This document shows, one piece after another, positions 1 to 5,904 of a stretch of 14,585 nucleotides of DNA. The position numbers were made by a program, and so were the translations under genes. The notes below the pieces were generated by a model that did no database searches, was not told where the DNA came from, and worked only from the letters and a program-made list of their open reading frames with translations. This stretch comes from UBA1367 sp040268355 (GTDB lineage Bacteria > Actinomycetota > Coriobacteriia > Coriobacteriales > Atopobiaceae), in NCBI GenBank assembly GCA_040268355.1, contig JAWRIT010000138.1, forward strand, positions 1 through 14,585, written 5' to 3'. How positions within the stretch are numbered: the stretch's first letter is position 1; the number at the start of each line of letters is the position of its first letter.

Positions 1-257
1 CTGCTGTTTTCTCGTCCGCTACTCCGCCGGTCGCGGAATTTCACCGCAAAAGTCCGATCTCTAGCCACGGGCCATGGGATGGGTGGCCCACTTGTGCGTC
101 GCCACCCTCCTAGCTTCGCCGGACGGGCGCATCGGATCCAAGGAAACGTCCGCACCCCCAGCAGGTCATTCCGCGTTGCTCCATCACCGTGGTAATAGGC
201 GCGGCCCTCGTCCACGAACAGCCATCCCAACATTACGGTTTGCCGCGTAAAGCGAGG
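1..257. other. Left edge, no supportable gene
   Basis: I see no convincing gene here. On the minus strand an open frame begins at an ATG (231-233) and runs off the left edge. Its first ~20 codons look protein-like (it reads MLGWLFVDEGRAYYHGDG), but the rest is rich in Arg, Pro and Trp with no preferred codon use. It shares its frame with the 258-608 remnant across the intervening TGA. It could be further decay of the same or a neighbouring winged-helix protein. A 6-bp inverted repeat (69-74 with 84-89) has no T run. Confidence 0.35.
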
Positions 258-608
258 TCACGAGCTCTGGAGGCGATAACGACGCACACGGCTCTCACCC
301 TCGGCCATCACAATGCCGTCATGCGCGAGTTTCACCAGCAGTTCCCTTGTCCTCGTCAGGTCCAAGCCCACACCATCGGCAATCTCGGAGGTCTTTGTAC
401 TGCCAGCCTCGCGCAGGCAATCGATGACCCTTGCCTCTATGCGCCCGGTTTTACCGCCGCTCTTACCATCGGTGACATTGGCAAGTGAATCGGCGGAAAC
501 TATGGCGGCGATGTTCGCACAACCAACGCTACCCCGGAACGTGGTGAAGTCCACATGACTCTTGGCAGCTTCTTGGTTCTCTGGTTTCGGAAGGGAGTTG
601 AAAAGCAA
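258..608 (-). pseudogene. Winged-helix C-terminal remnant, probable gene fragment
   Basis: The open frame gives 116 residues. Residues about 55-115 read like the C-terminal winged helix found at the end of AlbA-type/ATP-binding transcriptional regulators and Fic-like proteins: a first helix (ARVIDCLREAG), a helix-turn-helix (TSEIADGVGLDLTRTRELLVKL), then a wing ending RRYRL. The first ~50 residues match nothing I recognise. The only start covering the whole frame is a TTG lying in the T-rich tail of the tRNA-Val terminator, with no ribosome site. A GTG at 554 has only a weak one. I read this as the 3' end of a larger gene whose front was lost, with tRNA-Val now upstream. A small intact DNA-binding protein is the alternative. 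Confidence 0.45.
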
Positions 609-642
609 CGCAGGCCAACCTGCTTTAGCTGGTTGGCCTGCG
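600..642 (-). terminator. Rho-independent terminator of tRNA-Val
   Basis: A perfect 12-bp inverted repeat (609-620 with 631-642, 10-base loop) lies 8 bases past the tRNA-Val CCA. Reading leftward, it is followed by the T-rich run TTGCTTTTC. Confidence 0.85.
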
Positions 643-650
643 ATTTCTTG

Positions 651-725
651 TGGTGGGCGTTACAAGATTTGAACTTGTGACCTCTTCCGTGTCAGGGAAG
701 CGCTCTCCCCCTGAGCTAAACGCCC
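651..725 (-). tRNA. tRNA-Val (GAC anticodon)
   Basis: Read on the minus strand this folds as a 75-base cloverleaf. The acceptor GGGCGTT pairs with AACGCCC, with discriminator A and an encoded CCA at 653-651. The anticodon stem CTTCC/GGAAG holds the loop CTGACAC, giving anticodon GAC (valine). The T-arm contains GTTCAAATC. It has its own promoter about 33 bases upstream and a strong terminator just downstream, so it appears to be a single-gene transcription unit. Confidence 0.96.
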
Positions 726-757
726 GAAGCTTGGGTGCCACTCGCGCAGCAAGAAAG

Positions 758-786
758 ACTATAGCGAAACCGCCACATGCGCGCAA
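758..786 (-). promoter_or_regulatory. Promoter of tRNA-Val
   Basis: On the minus strand, -35 TTGCGC (786-781) and -10 TATAGT (763-758) are separated by exactly 17 bases. The predicted start is about 25 bases before the tRNA 5' end. The same -35 and spacing occur before tRNA-Leu. Confidence 0.7.
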
Positions 787-856
787 CGACAATTTTCTCC
801 GACAACCCGCGCCACTGACACGTGCGCGCACCCATGCGTCACGCCCGCTCCCTGCC

Positions 857-2074
857 CTACGCAATCCCCATGGCCCGCTTCATGCCCTCCACGGCCCGCT
901 TCGCGCCTTCCACCGCATGCACCACCGTCTTGGGACCAGTCACCACATCACCTGCCGCGAAGACCCTTTCCACGGTGGCCTGCCCGTCCTCGTCCACCAC
1001 GACGGTCCCGTTCTCATGACTGTCGAGCCCCTCGGTAGTGAGGGTCAGCTTGTCCTTGGGCACCTGCGAGACCGCAATGATCACCGTGTCGCAGGAGACC
1101 TTCACCACCTCGTCGGAGACTCCCACCGCCTCGCCGTTCTCGTCCAGTACCGAGCGGTAGAACTCGGGACCATCGTCAGTGATGCGGAACACCGAGAGCC
1201 CATACTCGATCTGCGCTCCATCAAGCTCGGCCAGCTCGACCTCGTCCGAGCTTGCAGAGACGCCTCCCCAGTTGGAGTAGAGCGTCACCTCACGAGCCCC
1301 GTTGCGCAGAGCCGTGCGCGCCACGTCCATGGCGACGTTCCCCACGCCGATGATGGCCACGCGCTGACCGATCTCGCAGGCGCGCGGGTCGATGAGGTAG
1401 TCGATGCCAAAGTACACGTTGCCGCGGGCCTGCCCCTTGATGCCCAGGGTCTTGGCACGCCAGGCGCCCGTCCCCACAAAGACGCAGTCGTAGCCATCAT
1501 TGAAGAGATCCTCGATGAGCAACGCCCCACCGATGGTGGTGCTCGGCCGCACACGCACTCCCAGCTGCGTGAGCACGCCACGAAGCTGCTGGACCACGCT
1601 CTTGGGCAAACGAAAGTCGGGGATGCCAAACTCCAGCACGCCGCCTATCTCATGCTTCTGCTCGAAGATCGTGACATCGCAGCCCGCCTGCGCCATCTGT
1701 ATGGCCACAGTGAGCCCCGCCGGTCCCGACCTGATCACCGCCACGCTGCGGCCTACGCGCTCCGGCCGCTCGAAGCGCGTGCGGTCGAGGTAGGAGCTGG
1801 AGACGTATTGCTCGATCGCCGAGAAGTGGATGGGGTTGCCCCTGCGGGCCAGCACGCAGCTGCCCTCACACTGCTGGGAGTGGTTGCACACATAGGCGCA
1901 GACGAGGCTCATGGGGTTGTTGGCGAACAGCAGCGAGCCCGCCTGCTCGGTGTCACGCTCCTTGAAGTGGGCAATGACCTTGGGGATGGGCGTGTGGACG
2001 GGGCAGCCCTGCTGGCAGAGGGGCCGCTTGCAGTTGAGACAGCGGTTCGCTTCCTCGATGATGTGGATGGCCAT
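857..2074 (-). CDS. GltD-like FAD/NAD(P)H oxidoreductase
   Basis: This is a flavoprotein of the glutamate synthase small subunit (GltD) family, which moves electrons between NAD(P)H, FAD and [4Fe-4S] clusters in the cytoplasm. The N-terminus carries two cysteine groups (C12, C15, C20, C24 and C59, C63, C69, C73), as expected for cluster binding. An FAD Rossmann motif follows at about 112-121 and an NADPH motif, IIGVGNVAMDVAR, at 241-253. The closing FAD motif FAAGDVVTGPKT lies at 372-383. The FAD motif reads VIRSGPAGL, so the first glycine of GxGxxG is Arg115 (codon AGG; GGG would give Gly). At 405 residues it is somewhat shorter than E. coli GltD. The ATG at 2074 has an AGGAGG eight bases upstream. 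No large subunit is nearby, so the real electron partner is unknown. NfnB- or SudA-like roles are possible. Confidence 0.85.
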   Translation of the reverse strand: MAIHIIEEANRCLNCKRPLCQQGCPVHTPIPKVIAHFKERDTEQAGSLLFANNPMSLVCAYVCNHSQQCEGSCVLARRGNPIHFSAIEQYVSSSYLDRTRFERPERVGRSVAVIRSGPAGLTVAIQMAQAGCDVTIFEQKHEIGGVLEFGIPDFRLPKSVVQQLRGVLTQLGVRVRPSTTIGGALLIEDLFNDGYDCVFVGTGAWRAKTLGIKGQARGNVYFGIDYLIDPRACEIGQRVAIIGVGNVAMDVARTALRNGAREVTLYSNWGGVSASSDEVELAELDGAQIEYGLSVFRITDDGPEFYRSVLDENGEAVGVSDEVVKVSCDTVIIAVSQVPKDKLTLTTEGLDSHENGTVVVDEDGQATVERVFAAGDVVTGPKTVVHAVEGAKRAVEGMKRAMGIA

Positions 2075-2159
2075 GTGCCATGCCTCCTGGCTGGGGTGAT
2101 GCGCCCGTAAGCGGCGCCCAGTCCTGACGGGTGGACGCCTCGCAAGGGATCACCACCTC

Positions 2160-2168
2160 ATGGTAGCA
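2160..2168 (-). promoter_or_regulatory. Possible extended -10 for the GltD-like gene
   Basis: TGCTACCAT on the minus strand matches an extended -10 (TG-N-TACCAT), about 80 bases before the gene start. No good -35 accompanies it, so support is weak. Confidence 0.25.
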
Positions 2169-2275
2169 GCCTGGCAGCGGCCCGCTTCATGACCTTCGTC
2201 CGTATGTCACCGGGAATCTACAGGAGGTGGGGGCAGGACGTGACGCCCCCGGTGCACCACTGACTCCCCAGCACC

Positions 2276-3343
2276 CTACCTCGCCACGATGCCGCCACCC
2301 ATGCACTCGAGCCCGTCGTAGACCACCGCGCTCTGCCCCGGCGCCACCGTGCGCACCGGCTCCGGGAACGTCACGCGCACCAGGGCGCCCTCGTCCGGTC
2401 GCACGCTCGCCTCGCGCAGCGGGCCCGTGTGCCGGGTCCGCACCAGATAGCGCCCCGCCGCAGGCGCCTCTCCCGCGACCCATCGCGCGTCCTCCAACAG
2501 CAGCTCGCGCGTCCAGAGGCCGGGACAGTCCCTATCGGCGCTCACGTACACGACGTTTGTCTCGGTGTCCGTCGAGACCACGTAGCGCGCGGGACCCCCA
2601 CCCAGATCGAGCCCCCGCCGCTGACCCACCGTGAAGAGGAAGGCCCCCTCGTGACGTCCCAGCACCGTTCCCGTCTCCCATTCCACGATGTCGCCCGGAC
2701 GGCGCTCCAGCGTGTCAAGCAGAAAGCTGCGCAGGCCCACCGGACCGATGAAGCAGATGCCGTCCGAGTCAGGCTTGTCCTCTATGCCCAGGCCCCGCTC
2801 CGCACAGGCCGCCCGCACCGCGGACTTGTTCGCATAGCCGCCAATGGGAAAGACCGCACGGTTGTACATCTCGCCAGAAACGCGCCACATGAAATAGGTC
2901 TGGTCCTTGTGCTCGTCCACCGCACGCAGAAGCCGCGCGGGCACGCCGGATCTGCCATGCTCCACGCGCGCGTAGTGCCCGGTCGCCACGAGGTCCGCCC
3001 CCTCGGCAAAGGCCCGCTGCGCGAAGGTGCCGAACTTGATCGTCTGGTTGCACATCACGTCGGGATTGGGCGTCCGACCGTGGGCATAGGCATCCACCAG
3101 GTAGTCCGCCACCGTGGCGCGATACTCCTGCTCGCAGTCCCACACGTCCAGGTCGATGCCCAGCGTCACGGCCACCCGCTCCGCATCGGCCAAGTCGTCA
3201 GCCCATGGGCAGCGAAACCCCGGCAGGTCCTGCGTCCAGTTGCGCATGTAGATGCCCCGCACGTCGTGACCCTGCTCGACGAGCAGCGCCGCCGCCAAGG
3301 CCGAATCCACGCCCCCGCTCATGCCCACATACACCGTGCTCAC
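2276..3343 (-). CDS. mnmA: tRNA-specific 2-thiouridylase MnmA
   Basis: MnmA uses ATP and protein-bound persulfide sulfur to make 2-thiouridine at U34 of Lys, Glu and Gln tRNAs. The 355-residue length is normal. The PP-loop SGGVDS is at 9-14. The catalytic Cys98 sits in NPDVMCNQTIKFG, and the second, persulfide-carrying cysteine is Cys197 in DSDGICFIG. GHYAR at 122-126 and KDQTYF at 146-151 are also family hallmarks, and the protein ends in the typical GGGIV. The start is GTG at 3343, overlapping the end of the upstream cysteine desulfurase in a GTGA, so the two are probably translationally coupled. The pairing resembles Bacillus yrvO-mnmA, where the desulfurase feeds MnmA directly. Confidence 0.96.
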   Translation of the reverse strand: MSTVYVGMSGGVDSALAAALLVEQGHDVRGIYMRNWTQDLPGFRCPWADDLADAERVAVTLGIDLDVWDCEQEYRATVADYLVDAYAHGRTPNPDVMCNQTIKFGTFAQRAFAEGADLVATGHYARVEHGRSGVPARLLRAVDEHKDQTYFMWRVSGEMYNRAVFPIGGYANKSAVRAACAERGLGIEDKPDSDGICFIGPVGLRSFLLDTLERRPGDIVEWETGTVLGRHEGAFLFTVGQRRGLDLGGGPARYVVSTDTETNVVYVSADRDCPGLWTRELLLEDARWVAGEAPAAGRYLVRTRHTGPLREASVRPDEGALVRVTFPEPVRTVAPGQSAVVYDGLECMGGGIVAR

Positions 3344-4497
3344 AGGCTCACCCCCACGCGCGCCGCCTCCTCGCGCACCACCTGCGTGATGGCGTCCGCG
3401 GCATAGTCAAGCTCCTGCTCGGTCGTCGGGCGACCGAGCGTGATACGCAGGCTCCCCCGCGCCACCTCATCGCTCGCGCCCATGGCCAGAAGCACGTGGC
3501 TCACCTGCATGTGGCTGGCCGCGCAGGCGCTTCCCGTACCCACCGAGACACCCCGGCGCTCCAGCGCGATCACGAGGCGCTGGGCCGCGAGGCCGGGGAA
3601 CGAGACGTGGAGCAGTCCCGGCAGGCGCAGCTTGTCGCGCGAGGGGCCCGAGACCACCATCGCAGGGAAGGCCTCCGCGAGCTGCCGTTGCAGCCGGCCC
3701 CTGAGCGTCGCCAGCCGAGCGGCCTGCCGCTTGCGCCCGGCATCCGCCAGCTCCAGCGCCCGCGCGAAGCCCACGACGCCGGCTACGTTCTCGGTACCGG
3801 AGCGCACGCCGCCCTCCTGCCCACCCCCACGCACGAGCGGGCGGAGACGCACGTCGTCCGAGGACCACAAGAGCCCCACCTGCTTGGGGCCGTACACCTT
3901 GGCCGCGGAGAGCGTCATGAGGTCCACCCCCAAAGAGCTCACGTTGACCGTGTGGCTCAGCGCTGCCTGCGAGGCGTCTGTATGCAGGTAGAGAGGGGTG
4001 CGCTCCCCTGCCGCCAGCCGCCGCTCCCGCTCGGCGCGCACGATCGCAGCGATCTCGCGCACGGGCTGGATGGCCCCCACCTCGCCGTTGGCGAGCTCGA
4101 CCGACACCAACGTGACCTCGGGCGAGAGGGCCTCCCGCACGTCCTTCGGCCGCACGCGCCCGTCAGGACCCACCGGCACCAGAACGTGCTCGCGCGCGGT
4201 GGCGCAGGCAAGCACGCTCTCGTGCTCGGCCGCGTCGCAGAGCATGGGCCCATCTGTCACCGCACAGGCAAGGTTGTTGGCCTCGGTCGCCCCGGCGGTG
4301 AGCGTGACCTGCCCCGGACGGGCGCCGATCAACCGGGCGAGCGTGGTGCGGGCAGTCTCGAGGTCGCGACGGACCTCGCGGGCGAGCGCATAGGGAGCAG
4401 ACGGGTTGTGGAAGCGCTGCGTGAGGTAGGGCAGCATCGCCTCGAGCACCTCGGGCGCCACCGGCGTCGCCGCTCCATAGTCAAGATACGCCTGCAC
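3340..4497 (-). CDS. Cysteine desulfurase (NifS/IscS/YrvO family)
   Basis: This PLP enzyme removes sulfur from cysteine to form an enzyme persulfide. Residues are counted from the GTG start. QAYLDYGAATPV opens the protein, ATEANN is at 70-75, the His in LHTDASQ is at 172, and the PLP lysine is K200 in SAAKVYGPK. The active-site Cys325 lies in GTGSACAASHMQVSHVL. The usual SxHK histidine before the lysine is Ala here. I chose GTG 4497 because GGGAGG lies six bases upstream and the family's N-terminus starts there. A longer frame from ATG 4578 adds 27 basic residues without homology. The length is 385 residues. Overlap with mnmA suggests its main job is tRNA thiolation, though it may also serve Fe-S assembly. 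Confidence 0.93.
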   Translation of the reverse strand: MQAYLDYGAATPVAPEVLEAMLPYLTQRFHNPSAPYALAREVRRDLETARTTLARLIGARPGQVTLTAGATEANNLACAVTDGPMLCDAAEHESVLACATAREHVLVPVGPDGRVRPKDVREALSPEVTLVSVELANGEVGAIQPVREIAAIVRAERERRLAAGERTPLYLHTDASQAALSHTVNVSSLGVDLMTLSAAKVYGPKQVGLLWSSDDVRLRPLVRGGGQEGGVRSGTENVAGVVGFARALELADAGRKRQAARLATLRGRLQRQLAEAFPAMVVSGPSRDKLRLPGLLHVSFPGLAAQRLVIALERRGVSVGTGSACAASHMQVSHVLLAMGASDEVARGSLRITLGRPTTEQELDYAADAITQVVREEAARVGVSL

Positions 4498-4703
4498 CGG
4501 CAGCCTCCCTCTCCGCTCTCGCCAAGAACCGACCCGACGAACAAGCATCCACATCGAGCGCGTCGTCTTGCCCCACACGTGTCACGACCCTGCTATCTTA
4601 GCCGACCAGCCGACGGCCGCGTGCCGCGCCGCTTTGTGCGGGCTGGCGTCAAAGGTCTCGCAGACCCATGTTAGGCGCCCGTCGTTTGGGGAACAAGAAG
4701 GCT

Positions 4704-5444
4704 ATGGACCCGCGACCGAACATCGCCCTTGTGCCCGTCGAGCACGACCTTGACGTGACGACCGTCGACTCCCTGCGTGGGGTGGTCGATGGGCTCATCG
4801 CTTCGGGATGTCGGCGCATCATCCTCAACATGGCCGGGGCCACCTACGTCGACTCGGCAGGCATGGCCCTCGTGTTGTGCCAGATTCGCCGCATGCGCGA
4901 GTTGGGCGGCCTGATTTCGCTCGTCAACGCCTCCGACCAGGTGCTGGCCATCTTCAGACGAGCGCGTGTGGTCGACTTCGTCCCGGTCTCTGGAAAGGAC
5001 CGCACGACCGGGATCCCCGAGCTCGACCCTGCCACGCAGCCCCTTTGGCGCACAGTCGTCCCCATTGACGCCACCAACCTCGCCCTCACCCGCTCAAGCG
5101 TCTCACGACTGCTCGAGCGGGTGCGCTTCTCCCCCGACGAACGCTTTGACGCCAACCTCGCCGTGGGAGAGGCCATGGGCAACGCGGTCGACCATGCCTG
5201 CGCAGACGGCGCGTTCGTCACCGTGATCGGGTACCCGGACCGAGCCGTCGTCGAGGTTGCCGACTGCGGATGCGGCTTTGATGCCAGCGTGGTCGAGGCC
5301 ACAGACATCGATCCCCACTCCGAGCGAGGACGCGGCATCCGACTCATGCGGCTCCTGGCAGATTCCGTGACCATCGCACCGCGCTCGTCGGGCACGGGAA
5401 TGGTCGTGCGCATCGTCAAGCTTGCGCACGCGTCCCTGTCCTGA
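4704..5444 (+). CDS. STAS + HATPase fusion, anti-anti-sigma/anti-sigma kinase
   Basis: One polypeptide joins two partners normally encoded separately. From the ATG at 4704, residues about 5-100 form a STAS domain (SpoIIAA/RsbV type). Ser51 in YVDSAGMAL aligns with the phosphorylated serine of RsbV (S56) and SpoIIAA (S58). After a linker, residues about 125-240 form an RsbW/SpoIIAB-like GHKL ATPase. Its N-box is EAMGN (156-160, catalytic Glu and Mg-binding Asn), followed by DCGCGFD (G1) and ERGRGIRLM (G2). So the protein could phosphorylate its own STAS serine. The start is uncertain: ATG 4668 would add 12 residues, and neither site has an ideal ribosome site. It is the only supported plus-strand gene and is divergent from the desulfurase. 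No sigma factor is adjacent. No frameshift is visible at the domain junction. Confidence 0.88.
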   Translation: MDPRPNIALVPVEHDLDVTTVDSLRGVVDGLIASGCRRIILNMAGATYVDSAGMALVLCQIRRMRELGGLISLVNASDQVLAIFRRARVVDFVPVSGKDRTTGIPELDPATQPLWRTVVPIDATNLALTRSSVSRLLERVRFSPDERFDANLAVGEAMGNAVDHACADGAFVTVIGYPDRAVVEVADCGCGFDASVVEATDIDPHSERGRGIRLMRLLADSVTIAPRSSGTGMVVRIVKLAHASLS

Positions 5445-5463
5445 CCCAGAGGCGTCCCCGTCC

Positions 5464-5501
5464 AAAACGAAAAAAGGACCGATGCATGCGCACCGGTCCT
5501 T
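5464..5501 (-). terminator. Terminator of the tRNA-Gly/tRNA-Cys unit
   Basis: On the minus strand an 8-bp stem (AAGGACCG with CGGTCCTT, 5494-5501 and 5474-5481) is followed by TTTCGTTTT. It lies 7 bases past the tRNA-Cys CCA. The plus-strand reading lacks a T tail, so it probably serves only the tRNAs. Confidence 0.88.
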
Positions 5502-5508
5502 GCAGGCA

Positions 5509-5582
5509 TGGAGGCGACGTCCGGATTCGAACCGGAGATAAAGGCTTTGCAGGCCTCTGCCTTACCACTTGGCCACGTCGCC
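5509..5582 (-). tRNA. tRNA-Cys (GCA anticodon)
   Basis: The minus strand folds as a 74-base cloverleaf: acceptor GGCGACG/CGTCGCC, discriminator T (U), and encoded CCA at 5511-5509. The anticodon loop CTGCAAA, closed by AGGC/GCCT, gives GCA (cysteine). The T-arm GGTTCGAATCC is canonical. It is second in a two-tRNA unit, 41 bases after tRNA-Gly, and is followed by a terminator. Confidence 0.96.
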
Positions 5583-5623
5583 GTATATAGAAAAGGCCGA
5601 AACAAGTCCGGCCCGGGAACTCA

Positions 5624-5699
5624 TGGAGCGGGCTACGGGGTTCGAACCCGCGACCTCAACCTTGGCAAGGTTGCGCGCTACCAACTGCGCTAAGCCCGC
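5624..5699 (-). tRNA. tRNA-Gly (GCC anticodon)
   Basis: The minus strand gives a 76-base cloverleaf: acceptor GCGGGCT/AGCCCGC, discriminator T (U), and encoded CCA at 5626-5624. The anticodon stem CAACC/GGTTG holds TTGCCAA, anticodon GCC (glycine). The T-arm GGGTTCGAACCCC is canonical. It is first in the unit with tRNA-Cys. Confidence 0.96.
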
Positions 5700-5709
5700 A
5701 AACGCATAG

Positions 5710-5741
5710 ATTATAATGCCCTAACCCATCTCCGAGTGCAA
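5710..5741 (-). promoter_or_regulatory. Promoter of tRNA-Gly/tRNA-Cys
   Basis: A perfect -10, TATAAT (5715-5710), follows TTGCAC (5741-5736), but the 20-base spacer is long. An overlapping CATTAT would give 17 bases from the same -35. Either way the leader before the tRNA is only a few bases. Confidence 0.6.
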
Positions 5742-5878
5742 GCCCCATTTTGAGTTTTTTGAACGGAGCGTTGTGCGTCCTGTCGTCGCTACGGCAGAGC
5801 ACCAGCTTGAGGCCGGAGAGACAGGTAAGACGGGTCCACCGGTCGAGAAGGCGTCCCTGTTGAGGGCGACCCCATGGT

Positions 5879-5904
5879 GGAGCGCACCTTGTGCCTCGCG
5901 CTCC
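5879..5904 (-). other. Stem-loop abutting the phosphatase stop codon
   Basis: A 7-bp GC-rich stem (GGAGCGC at 5879-5885 with GCGCTCC at 5898-5904, 12-base loop) begins directly after the TAG of the PP2C gene. There is no T run, so it is at best a weak terminator or a 3'-end stabiliser. Confidence 0.4.

Noticed and set aside
189..488. Plus-strand 99-codon frame at the left edge
   Set aside because: It has no ribosome site and no recognisable domain, and it overlaps the better-supported winged-helix remnant.
650..2110. Long plus-strand open frame (486 codons) opposite the GltD-like gene
   Set aside because: It begins inside tRNA-Val, is rich in His, Arg and Ala and has no domain. It is the usual mirror frame of a GC-rich gene.
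4568..4599. TTGCCC and TATCTT as a promoter for the STAS-ATPase gene
   Set aside because: The 20-base spacer is too long and the boxes are weak. The nearby ACACGTGT palindrome (4575-4582) is too short to call an operator.
4844..5605. Minus-strand open frame opposite the STAS-ATPase gene
   Set aside because: It starts within tRNA-Cys sequence and runs antisense through conserved motifs. It is a shadow.
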